Of a stretch of 64,000 nt of DNA, positions 1 to 11,547 are shown one piece after another. The stretch lies in assembly GCF_019059575.1 (NCBI RefSeq), contig NW_024882204.1, forward strand, positions 62,001 through 126,000, given 5' to 3'. How positions within the stretch are numbered: the stretch's first letter is position 1; each line of letters starts with the position of its first letter. The notes beneath the pieces are model-generated. The model made no database searches and was not told the DNA's origin. It worked only from the letters and a program-made list of their open reading frames with translations. The position numbers were made by a program, and so were the translations under genes. The DNA comes from Amphibalanus amphitrite (Eukaryota > Arthropoda > Thecostraca > Balanomorpha > Balanidae).

Positions 1-1405
1 TGTGTTGTTTGTCAAATTGCCATTCGAGTCAGACGCGACGGGACGTCAAGTCGAGGTCAGAACGATTTGAACGTAAAGCAGCGGGGCCCGGGCGGGATAA
101 CCAGGGTTCCTGGGTTGGGACGGACGGGTTCGCCAGCAATTAGCATAGATAAGATGACATTGGTTTCTATTGGGACGGACGGTTTCGTCACCAGGCCTCC
201 CAGTCCGGAGAGGCTGGTTGCCGACCGGTCACGGCGCGGCCGTCCGCCGCTAATCGTCGCCGCAGCGCCGCATTCAGACGCCTATATTGCCGGCTGCTCC
301 CCAATACTGATGAGCGGCCGGCGGTGGCGCTGACCACTCATCCCACATTCTCTGCGATCAGCGCACAGCGCGAATGGGTTCCCTGGTCAGATCAGCCGTC
401 GGTATTCAGGGAACAGCGCTGCCGGGGCTGAGCCAGGTCCGCGGCGGTCGGCAACCCGACCACAAACTGGAGACAGACACCGCATTCGAGGAAGGAGTGA
501 AAGCCGCGTCAGGTGTGACAAACAAAGGTGGTCCGTCGGACCGCGGCCCTGCGACCGGTCGACTGCCTGCCGTACACTGGTTCAGTGCGGTGCGCTGTCG
601 TCAGTGGCGGGCAGGACGGCCGGCGCCAGCCGGCGTCAGCTGACCGAGCACGGAGCAACAGCCCCGGAATGCAGGCTAAATACAGGAAAGTCGATGGCAG
701 GTGCAACAGGAAGCCGCTACGACCTTTGTTACTGCACTGCGCCCGTATTCAAGGTGATTTCGACAGCTGTAATGTCCCCTAACGCTGAGTCCTTGCCATT
801 TACGAGTATGCAGCTGCTTGTCGACCCTAATTGTGAGAAACCATTTATTGATCCCGATTAGGGCATGTAGGGAAATCGACATTTCCCCTTATTTAATTTG
901 CTGCTTTTTCTGCTCGCCAAGACACGTCGATTGGCTTGTTTGCTGTCTTATTTCGCATTCTTTGCCAGTCTACAGCATCCATTCTGCGAGGAAAGTTCCG
1001 CAAATCGAGTTCGATTCAGCAAGGAAAATCCGATGGGAGTTGTTCGAACAACAACACCCATCAGACCGTATCCGACCGTGCGCATTTCTCCTCAGTACCG
1101 GGTAATCGGCTGTGACAGTATAGGCATAGAGAAACTGTCGGTAGGAGCTCCGTCATTACTAAACAAGATCACAGTCTTCACAAGGATGATCGTATCGTAT
1201 ACGACTCTAAACAATGCGTCGCAATGCCGGCGGCTGTCGTGTTGCGTCACTCGCACTAATTCGAGTTGGTTCTGTTTGTCATTGTTGTACACAGGCCGTC
1301 TCAGATGTCAATGGAGCGATTTCCCCACCGATTGATGTAATCGCTTTTTGTCAGCTGTCCACTTCAGTGGCCAACACGGTCACATTGGTACGGCTCTCGC
1401 GAGAT
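1..1405. other. Non-coding stretch, no recognised gene
   Basis: Moderately GC-rich at the start (about 200-720), then more AT-rich. The open frames here are short, overlap on both strands and show no recognisable domain or splice-consistent exon. Confidence 0.5.
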
Positions 1406-1408
1406 TAA

Positions 1409-1598
1409 GCGGTAGGTTTTGCACTTTTACATTTCCGGCTATATCTCAGAAACTAATCGATCTACGATGAAGTCATTTTACACGATAATGGCCGGCTTGT
1501 GAACCAACAAGTCGATCGCATCTTCAACACGTAAAAGATTAAGACGACGGAGACATAGCCTGAAGTACCCTAAATTTTCTAGGTGCAAAACCTACCGC
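1409..1598. mobile_element. 190-bp MITE, possibly Harbinger-like
   Basis: The element is bounded by perfect 16-bp terminal inverted repeats, GCGGTAGGTTTTGCAC at the left and its reverse complement at the right. TAA is present immediately outside both ends (1406-1408 and 1599-1601). A 3-bp TAA/TWA target duplication with short inverted ends is the pattern of PIF/Harbinger MITEs. It has no coding capacity. The superfamily is inferred from the TSD alone. Confidence 0.75.
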
Positions 1599-1609
1599 TA
1601 AAACCCGCG

Positions 1610-2560
1610 AGACCTGTACATATGACCAATAACTGACATCAGAGCAGTCTTATTACAAGTCGAGCAGCTAGCAGCGGCAAATTGCTCTGATGAGCATGAG
1701 AAGTATACTATGTAATCCTTGGGGAGACCTGCCGCCTAGTTGCAACTTGCACCATGTTCTGTGTTAACCAGCCGTTGAGGACGACCTACTAATGACTGAT
1801 GTAGCGACAATTTTGTAAACATGGGAAGGAAACGCCAGCTTAGATCCGTCTGAAGCGCTAACAACAGACGGGAAGGGGGCTCGTGGCCACCCCATCAGCC
1901 GCAGCCGTCATTTAATACCGCGGACCACCCACCGTCTGACGGCCGACCGCCTACTGTCTACCGCCCCGAGCAGCCAGCTCATTGTTCCGAACACCCACAG
2001 CGTGATTGCCGAAAACCCACAGTCCGACTGCCGCACACCCGCCGTCTGATTGCCGGTCGCCCCCCATCAGACTGCAGGATACCGGCCGTTTCACGGCCGT
2101 TTAGCCTTCCACGCCGTCCCGGGGATCAGACCCAAGCTGGGCCGTAATACTCGTCTGGCGAGGCCGACATCGTATCAAACCGCTGCTCACTGCGCCGACC
2201 GCCGCCGAAGCACCGACCGTGCCGCCATCGCTGCTGAATCAACAGCGCCACGAATGGCCCCATAACGACGTGAGAACGAGCTCAATGAGCACTAGGACGG
2301 GATCGGCACAACAAACTGCGAGTTTGAGGCTGAAGTGGTCTGCCGGAGTAGCCTGTGACCTGATTTGGTCGGTGGATAAGGCTGAAAAGCCAGCCAATGA
2401 GCCCAAATGTCCGGTCCTCGTCTGTGCCCTGTCACCTTTCCGGGGCGCTGCACAGTGGGGATTTTTCCGATCTAGCACGTATTTATTCGTAAAGGGCAAA
2501 CCATAGGTAGAATTGTAGCCAAATTGTGCACAGATGTTGGCTGGTGTGTCCTGGTGAGAA
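1610..2560. other. Non-coding stretch
   Basis: About 1890-2260 is rich in CCG/CGG words with a loose repeat of 'gccg..ac..ccg' phrases. No gene, RNA or transposon end is recognised. Confidence 0.4.
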
Positions 2561-2561
2561 T

Positions 2562-3445
2562 TTTACCTGTAAATGTGCATAGTCAACATAGTATAGGGGG
2601 TTCAATTGGACCCCCCGCTCAGCCGTTTGGCCCCTGATCAAGCTAGAGCTTCGCGGAAAAGTCAAGCGTGCTGCCTACGACGAAATTAGGCCGAATATAT
2701 CCAATTTCAAAGTCCAAGGTCATAAGCTGACTTTCCAAGTCAGTTTAATGACCCAACTAAAGTTGGGAAATCGAGACCTCTTGAAACTTCGCAAAGTTAG
2801 GGTGTTACGGGGTATTTTGGGGTGCTGATCACGAATTTCATGTTTGTTTTGATCACAGACGATGTCTTTATGCATTTAGGCCAGGTCGGGTCAGGTCAGA
2901 TTAGATCAATTAGTAGGCGTCCTGCCGGCCATCCATAGAAGTGTCACCTACTACTGGTAGCTTCGTAACATGGAACGAAGGCACTAGAACTACTTCGTAA
3001 ATATTCAAATGGCTGCTAAAATCGAAATCAGCACCAAAAACTACCCTAGAAACAAGTAAAACTCGAAAAAGTGAACCAAGGTCATCAAAAGGTCAATGAC
3101 CTTGACTTGACCTTCACGTGACCTTGACTCCCACCATTATGCATGGCACCAACATTATTTCACATATTTGAACGTTTAAAACCACAAAAAGACTGGAAAC
3201 CGCGGATAATGTGAGCTGGCATACGCCGAATCGCGATTCCGGCCAAACATGGTCTCGAGAAATATGCCACAGGTCAAAGGTCAGTTGGGTCAGAGTCATG
3301 AAATTTTTAGGTTAGATGTAAAATTGATGATCTCGGGGGTACCGAAAGTTTCGGCGCGATCGGCCGCTTTTTGCGCGAGTAATTTGCGGAAAACCATGGG
3401 GTTTATCCGACCCCTACCCCCTCCCCCTCCCCACAAGTGCGATGG
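2562..3445 (-). mobile_element. Degenerate copy D of the G-run TTAA transposon family
   Basis: Read on the minus strand, the right end shows TTAA (3446-3449), a G-run block, then a GCCGAAACTTTCGGTACC-like phrase and ATCAATTTTACAT. This matches the order of phrases inside the left ends of copies at 10360 and 50565. Its interior carries several TGACCTTGAC words near 3100-3130. The other end is a G/C-run hairpin near 2596-2626 but has no clean TTAA, so the left boundary is approximate. No transposase is visible. Confidence 0.5.
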
Positions 3446-3449
3446 TTAA

Positions 3450-5280
3450 TAAGGTTACGGTATGTATGATTTACGCTTGTCATCCTATTCCTAATGAATG
3501 TGTCTCAGAAAATATGCATCATATAAATCACGAAGTAAAATTATTCGCCTATGTCCGGAACATACCTATATCGTGCTGTTTGCCCTAGCGCTCCTCGAGT
3601 GGGGTGTTAAGATACTCTAATGTGAATATTCCGTGTTCAGGCAAGTTTCGGCAGCCAAACTAGGCGTTGTCTTGTGCAGAAGAAAGTGTCGAATTCGATA
3701 GGATATATTTCGGAGTGGAAAAGTGTGGAGAACATTGTTGATTTCCTACATTTATTTGGAATACCATTCCTTCAATATGGTGTCTGTAAGGGTTTTTTGT
3801 AAAGGGCATTTTTGTGACCTTAGTAAGGTTGTGGCATACTTTCTGTTTGCCATTCCATTCCTAACAAAGGTGCCTTTCAGACGATATGCAACTTTAAGAC
3901 CTCGCAAGATTAAAACCAACAGGACAGGACAATGAAATTGAGCTATACTTTCGGGCCTTGCTGAGCCCATTGAGTAACCACGCATGAGTGTGAACTTTGG
4001 GCGCATTTTTCCTAGTTTTGCTGTGGACATCAGATAAAACAATGCCATATATGAAAAATTCAGACATTTCTTAGCCCTACTGACACAAAAAATAAACAAA
4101 AATCCAAAAAAGATTTTTTGAATTAATAGGCGCTAGATCGGAAAAATCCCCACTGTGCGCTGGGCCGAAACACAGCGCGTTATCGGTTGTCGGCACGGCC
4201 GGGGCGACACGTCTGTACAGCCGCTATCAGCCACCAGGTCACCGAGCGAACGGTGCGAGAGATGGAGACAAAGATACACGTACCTACTGTGAACACCGAT
4301 AGACGACAGGACGACGCGGACACAGCATAAGCGCAGTTCCACGCACAGTGAGACATATCGTTAACGTGCTGAGCAAGGTTATGCAGAAAGCAGCACATAG
4401 CGACAGAAAATGGGATCATGTGGCGCTTTCGCAACTTCGGGCGGCCGTATGCACGGTTACAACACGTGTTTTTACGCAAAGTTGTAGCCACAATTTAAAG
4501 CCACGATAAATCATATTTGATTTGAAAATTGAAAAAAAAAACTAGCCAACATCAACTACCACAATGGCCCATGGCACAATCTCAAATTAAAACAAGCAAG
4601 AGCAACCAACCAACCTTTGGCTTTCGCGTCAGTTAGGAAGTCAGCAGTAACTTCCGTCTCGTAGTCACGCCGCTGAGTTCAGAGATAAGCCGGGTCCTGC
4701 AGGCCAGATCCTGAAAAGAAGGTTAGATATAGGTTAGATCAGCAGACAACGGCAGTGGACCGGCTGCTCTGTGATGCGGAAAGACGGCACTCACTCCAGC
4801 CATCCGCTGCCGTCACTCAGTCGTAGAGACGCAGCCTGTTGGCAGCTCAGACGGCTGAGCCTGTTAGGCGGCTCAGACTGGCAGACAAACGGCTCAGAAA
4901 CGGGTTACGTCCGTCAATATATCCGCCGTGTCAAGCGCGAGGCAGCTCATTAGCAGTTGATTAATTTAAGAGCACTTATTTGATTAGGGTCCTGATTCGC
5001 TGAGATTACGAGGTTAAAATAAAAGTAGGTTGAGTGAACTGGTTTCAAACCATTGTTTTCCACAGAGACACTTGCAACGATGATAGAGGTTTTCAGTATA
5101 ATTACACAACAACCAATAATCATGATTGCGCGGCATCTTAATCTAATCGTTTAATGACAGCTCTTGGCCGAGCGGTGCGTCCCATGGCGGAACCATCATT
5201 TAACCTCTTCACCTCATCATCTCCGAGGTTATCATAGCTCACCTCCGACAAACACATCAATCACGGCTCGCGGGATCCCT
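3450..5280. other. Non-coding stretch
   Basis: AT-rich to about 4130, then mixed. No supported exon, RNA gene or transposon terminus was found. A short run of GGTTAGAT words lies near 4720-4740. Confidence 0.4.
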
Positions 5281-5640
5281 TGACCGGCACAGGTCACCGC
5301 AACCGATTACGGATCGGCTGACCGGGTCAAGGATGTCGCTGCCTGCTCTAAATGGACACCACCGGGTTTGAATTCAGCGAGACAACAATCGGAGTCTTGC
5401 GTGAGAAGTTTTAGCCTATATTTTATGGCCACCAATTACCGATATAAAACTTGCTAGCCAAGACCGGGGCAGGTCACCGCAACCGATTACGGATCGGCTG
5501 ACCGGGTCAAGGATGTCGCTGCCTGCTCTAAATGGACATCACCGGGTTTGAATTCAGCGAGACAACAATCGGAGTCTTCCGTGAGAAGTTTTAGCCTATA
5601 TTTTATGGCCACCAATTACCGATATAAAACTTGCTAGCCA
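5281..5640. repeat. Two-copy 180-bp tandem duplication
   Basis: Units 5281-5460 and 5461-5640 are nearly identical, both running from a '..accgg..caggtcaccgc' start to 'ttgctagcca'. They differ at only a handful of positions, so the duplication is recent. Each unit contains TATAAAAC near its end. No coding role is seen. Confidence 0.9.
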
Positions 5641-8600
5641 AGATTATGGCCTCCCGTGCCTTCCTTTTGGCCGACCTTTTCCCATTTCACCTTGCACTGC
5701 TGAGCTCTGTTCCATCTTCCAGCCTCAAAATCGCTTTCATTGCTCCCGATTTCAAACACCCGAGCCTTACAATAACCCACCCACAGACCTCTGACTCTTC
5801 TGCCATCCGCCAAATAACAAGCCTCTTGCTCCCTGATACTCGCCACACACAGTCCACACACTCTCAGCTGCACAGAGGTCCATAAAGCACCAACGGTCGT
5901 CGGCCTGCCCTTTGAGCGTGTCGGGGCGGCGCCACATCACTCAGTGCATGACTTGATGGCCATCCGCCCGCCCAGCTCCGCCCCCGGACCAGACCGTCAG
6001 AAGCGCTGCTCTCGGGATGTAAATGATGTCGTTGGTCACCTCCCCCCCCCCCGTCCCTCTCCAGGAAGACCCTGGGCAATGTTGGGTCGCCGGTGATCCG
6101 AGACAGCTCTGGGGCGATGACCCACCCCGACGGAAGGCACAGGAGGCGGGGGGGGGGGGGCGGAGGGAATGCAGCGGTGCGGGTCGGGCGATACATTAGC
6201 AGGTCACACATTAGCAGCTGAGGCGCGCTAGCTGTGTGTGCATGTTTGTTTGTGTGTGTAATGTGTATGTGTGCCGGCGAAAGTGCCTGGCCGCTTGTCC
6301 GCCACACCGCCGCCGCCGCGCCGCCCGGGTTTGCTCCGATAGGTCACGTCCATGCATAATGGGGTCAACTTTGCAGCTGTGAGGCCGAATGGGGCGTCGT
6401 CGTCGTACTTCAACCCCGGCGGTGGTTATTGCACTGAAGGAGCCGGCCCTAGTACTGGCCACACAAAGACCGATGGTTCAGAGCGTGGGAGGGGTTCGAC
6501 CGGGTCGGGACGCTCGAGGCACCGCTCGGGCCCGAGCGCGGCGGTCGACCAGGGTCGAATTGATCGGGGGCTGTCGGCGGAGGCGGCAGCCGGCATCGTG
6601 TCACGGCCACGCTCCACATCAGACCCGAGCCGAGCAAACAAACAAGTGGGCCCGGCGGGAGCGCCATCAAACGCCAATGAAACGCTAACGAAGGGTCGCG
6701 GCCGCGCCGCTGGGGGTCGGATGGGGACGACAGCGCGGCGGTAGGAGCTGTCTCTGAAGGCTGAACGGAGACGGAAGGTCAGCCGTCAGAGCCAGGTAGC
6801 CCCGCGTGCATTGGGGAGGTTCCCTGGTCAGAGCGGCTGACAGAAGCCATTAGAAGGCTGACAGGTGGCCAGGGTTGGGCGACAGAAAGGAGCTTTGCGC
6901 CTCGTGGTAATCCACAGCACGACAGGAACACCGGCAGCTTCGCCTCAGACTATCCTCCACACTCCACAGCTATTCGTTGACAGGTTGGCGCGGAAACAGA
7001 CCGCCGCTTCACACACCAGTCAGATTTCTGACGCTTCTATTCAGACTCGTAACGTCGATGACCAGACTCCCAACACCACTGGCCAAACTTCCGACGCCGG
7101 CTCCCGCCTGCCGGCTCCCGCTTCAGGCGATGTGGATTTGGAACGCTGGAGCGCTGACCGGAGACAGATGGACAGATGTATAGATAGGACATGCCATTAC
7201 GGACGATAACGATAACGGTGTGGCAGCTCACGGCGCACGTCCGGGTCCGTGCTCTACTGGACTGGAAAACGGTATTATCCAACACCCACCGGCACGATAC
7301 CCGCTGCGTAGGGCAGAGTCACGGCCTACTATATACCTATCAGAGGCAGCGCAAGTCTCTATATGCAGGGCAGGGCAAAACCGAGCCAATCCACAACCCA
7401 CTGTCGCAGCAAACGGTAGTGGAGCATCTGACGAACGAATTCGAACATTACAAAAGAAAAAAAACGCTTAAGAACAAAGCCAACGACCCACCGCGGGCAA
7501 CGGATATAGGTACTCTTTAGTTCGGGCCGGTTCCGGCGCCAACGGGTGTCATGCCACATGAGCCGGTAAAGTTGACGATAGATCGTCGTAAAACAGTGAC
7601 GATCATTGATTCAGTAACCCAGTTGGCCCGAGTGATGACCTTTCATGAAGCCCCTTATTGCCCCGGGGCGTGGCTCGGGGCACGGCGGTAAGCGTCCACA
7701 GTGAATACAGAGTCCCAGAGTAACGGTATATCCCCGGCTTACAAGAGCGATGAACGTGATATGGACTGTCGGACGATCCGGTTTCATGATTATAGCTCAA
7801 TTTAAAACTACTTGAATCAGATCGCTATCGTAATTGGAGTTCCTTTTCACAAATGTGCTATTTAATGCAGACTCAAGTGAATAAATATCATCCCATTCCT
7901 AAAGGCACAAGCGGCCGTGGCTATGGCGAAAAGTGATTTGCTTTACGCGAGCTAGTCTAGGCATGTAGGTAAAGGAGCCTAGACCTTTGCGGAGCCAAGT
8001 CGTAAAAGGAGCCATTTGCGGTTTTTAACATTTTGAAACGGGACTAAATAAAACTACTAACGGTTTGCAATAACTTGAGTGTATGTAAATTACCTATACT
8101 TCAGTAGTCTGACGATGGCCTGGAACGTAAAAAAACGCGCGTAACATTCTCATAATAATAGCATTACAATCCAATGGCATGACAAAAATGATACCTGACA
8201 AGACGCATTCCTCCGGCCAGCACGTTTAGTCCGCACAAATAGGCCAACAGGAAGCAGGCGGTTTATGTGTGAGCGTCTTCTGTGCGCCCCACTGCCGGAC
8301 GTCATTAAGGGACTGTCTTCACCGCACGGCGTCGCCACTCACCGAGCCGAGCAATTACGCCTGTTCAGCCCGGAATGCGCTAATGGTCGCGCCCGCTGGC
8401 ACCGACTCACAGACACCGGTGCAGCGGAGCGGCCCAGCCGGGCGCACGGGATCGTCATGAACGCTGCGCTCCAAATGCTTCGAGCACGTGGGAGTGCGTG
8501 CGTGGGATGGCACGGGCTGCAGCGCCGCCGGCCGGCCTGCAAAACGGCTGTCACCGCCGGGCTGCGATAATTACGCCTGGGATCGGGCCAAGCAGCAGAG

Positions 8601-9825
8601 CGCAGGCCACCGCCGCCCGCCGCTGAGTGCGCTGGACGACACTTCCTGTCGAGTGACCTCGGCCGAGCTGACGGAAGACGGCGCACACGCACAGAGGCGG
8701 CCCTGAGAGGTCCCCCTCCGCGCCGCCGCAGCAAGCAGCCCACATCGGTCTTCAGTCGGCCCGCTGTTTGGTCTCTCAACATACAGCTCCAATGTTTGGC
8801 CGGAAAGCTGCTCATCAATATCCATCAAACTCGCCGGCGTAAGAGGAAGATGATACACTGCTGCGCAGTGCAAATACAGGGCTGCAGAGAGCGGTGGGAA
8901 AACCACTGCTGATGCCGAAACCACAGCTAATAATGAACGCTGCATGTGTTACGACCATATTCAGTGCAATAATGTGGTTAAGCGGGAAATACGAGTATTT
9001 GGGCATATGGCAATGACAATAATAAAAGGTTTAAAACTAAAATATTCAGTACATCCTTAGTGCTTGCTAGCTGGCATTTCAATTAACAAAATGTTCTCTC
9101 GATAAGGAGCACATCGTTTCATGTATGTCTCGTTGGTTGACGAGGGAATGCTACCCAATCCTCAAGTCTCCAACTTGAGGCTGGGCGAAATGGTTCGGAA
9201 ATGCATCAAAGTGTTCTAAAAGCTTACGAATCAGACATCAGCATATTTCATTTCTTATTCCATAAATGATCCGCTTTGGCCCAGGGCTTTATCAGTCTGT
9301 CCGAGAATAACTGCAATAAATATCCCGCTGGATTGTGAGCGGTTTATCAGACAATCTCATCCAGAAACAGCCGAGACAGACTGATGGAGCCGGGCGTCGA
9401 CAAAAAACGGGCACCGGCTCCGCCCGACGACAGCACGCTGAACTGTACTGGGTCTGCGCGGACATCACATCACAGCTCTGTGTCCAACCAGCCGGTCCCG
9501 GGACGGGCAGGCATTACATCACGGTATTTCATATGAAAATCGGCTCAATGACGAGTCACCCAACGGAGAAACCTGAAAGTTGGGTAAAACAGCACCCGGC
9601 AGTAGTCTGTATCTGAGGCTGCTCCGGCCCGCTGCAGCGCAACCACTGATCGAGACCGTCAGCAGATCTGCCTACCCCTCCCTCTCATGGAATGTGTCCA
9701 TCAAACGCGACGACATCTCACATACATCAGTCTCCAGTGAGCCGAGACGTGTCAGCATGTCGGCAGGCCCGCGGCGCCGACGGAGCGGATCTCTGAGACC
9801 AGGCAGGCGGCTGACATGCCGGGAA
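5641..9825. other. Gene-poor stretch with GC-rich islands
   Basis: There are homopolymer C and G runs at 6042-6052 and 6150-6162, a GT-rich simple stretch at 6231-6275, and GC-rich islands at about 6290-6750 and 8270-8760. Both strands of the islands have open frames of similar length, as expected from composition, and none has a recognisable domain. The islands could be CpG-type promoters or 5' exons of genes I cannot identify. Confidence 0.4.
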
Positions 9826-10045
9826 CGTGACCCCGCAGAGGTCAGTTAGACGTCCCACGGGCATCAGCGGGCGTACCAGGGTGTGACATGTGACCCTATA
9901 GAGGTTAACTAACATACCAGAGGCATGTCACGTGACCCTACAGAGGTCCGCTGACATACAGAGGACAGCTGAACTTAAATGACTCTGCAGAGGTCAACTG
10001 ACACACCAGAGACGTGTCACGTGATTCCACACAAGTCAGTGACAT
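9826..10045. repeat. Degenerate tandem repeat, about 45-bp unit
   Basis: Successive diverged units contain TGACCCTACAGAGGTCA-like and ACATACCAGAGGC-like phrases with GTCACGTGA spacers. AGGTCA and CACGTG words recur. The unit length is approximate because copies carry small indels. Confidence 0.6.
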
Positions 10046-10359
10046 AACGGGAAGAGTAGCAGGGAAGATCGCAGGCTGCTTAATATCAGTGCCTGTCCTT
10101 CAGCAATGATTCAGACGGATCATTGCTACTAACAGACCAGCAATGATCCAGCGGTGGAGGTCGTCGCCATGTTTAATATAACCAGCCCGTCGCTAGCTGT
10201 GGTGCGGTGTAGTGGTGTCAATCGGAACTTGAATCTTCGGAATTCCGATTTTGTCCAATGTCCAATTCGGAATTCGGTTGGACAATGACAGCAGGCTTTG
10301 GACAACTTTGGACAATCGCTTGCTACACCTCAACATTTTTATAAAGTAATCGTGTTTAA

Positions 10360-11543
10360 CCCTCGCGGGCCCGGGGGGGCGTTTTTCGCCCCCCCCCCCC
10401 TGGCGAATATTTGCGATAGCTCCCGAACGCTTAGGGATAGGAAGGCGAAACTTTCAGTACCTTTTCTCCCATCAATTTGACATCTTCTGAAGTAAAAAAT
10501 TTGGACCTAGCCCCCTTGATGACGTCACAAGGTCCATTTTTCTAGACCCCTGCACGGCAAACTTCGGCGTCACAGACGCAAACTTCAAATAGCTGCTAAA
10601 AATAGAGTTTTAGAGATAAAGACAAATTACGAGCACGGTTGTGTTGCATTTGACCTAGAGAAAAATAGAAAAATAGTTTTGGTGACCTGAGGTCAGAGGT
10701 CAGGTCAACGACCCCGAAATGTGGTTTTAGTTTTTCGCAAATAACTTCGACAAAAATGGTCCTAGAGCTACGGCAGTGGTACCATCGCATTCGCCTTGTC
10801 AAGTCGCGTCGAATGATATATATTTTGTTCGGAAAAGGTCAAATTTTATGTTGACCTCATGTGACCTCGAATGACCTCTGGTTGACCTTGACACATGAAA
10901 GGTCGTTTATGATGGATTTGTACCCGCTGATCACGAATCTGGCATCTATTTTCCTCTAAGCCTTCATTTAGAGCTTCCGGATTGCAAAATTGTCTTATTC
11001 ATTATTACTAACTTGAATCAGTGAAATAGCCTCTAGCAGGGATACTCTTCTGTGACCTTGACCTTTGAGCAGCCTTGTATCGTAAGATGAACCACAAATA
11101 GGGAACTGATCAGCCTCAAAACATTTCAAAACATCTTGGAAGTTAGCACGCAAGATATGCGAAAAAGTGCCAAGTTTGAGGTCAATTTTGAGCGTGACCT
11201 TGACCTTGACCTTTCACTTTGAGCACATTTTCAGAATCCTCAGATTCTCTTCTTTCGTTTGACAGCCAATTTTGCCGGTTTGATGCAGCCTGCCGTCCTC
11301 TAGAAGGATTACTTTGAGATCACTACACATGTGGCGGTTTTTGCCTTTGACCTTGACCTCTGACCTTGAAAATTGACCTGAGGTCAAAAATTTTAGGTGC
11401 ATTAGAATCGTCTCGTAAGGACCTTTCGTTTGGTATCGCTTTTGTTTCCGTAGCTCCCTTATTTACGGAGTTAGACAGGGGGGCGAAAAACGCCCCCCCC
11501 CCCGGGCTGCGGTGGTTGGGATTACCCCCCGGGCCCGGCCGGG
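10360..11543 (+). mobile_element. TTAA-flanked G-run transposon, copy A
   Basis: TTAA flanks both ends (10356-10359 and 11544-11547). The ends begin CCCTCGCGGGCCCGGGG and end in the near-complementary CCCCGGGCCCGGCCGGG, and each carries an inner hairpin of G-run, CG-TTTTT-CG and C-run. The TTAA target with CCC-type ends fits the piggyBac superfamily, non-autonomous. Inside are a TGACGTCA palindrome at 10520-10527 and many TGACCT/TGACCTTGACC words between 10680 and 11380. No transposase frame is present. GGACA-rich flanks lie on both sides (10250-10315 and 11675-11755). Confidence 0.75.
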
Positions 11544-11547
11544 TTAA

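Noticed and set aside
1000..1030. Possible tRNA B-box (GAGTTCGATTCAG)
   Set aside because: Does not match the GGTTCGANNCC consensus well and no cloverleaf or A-box was found upstream.
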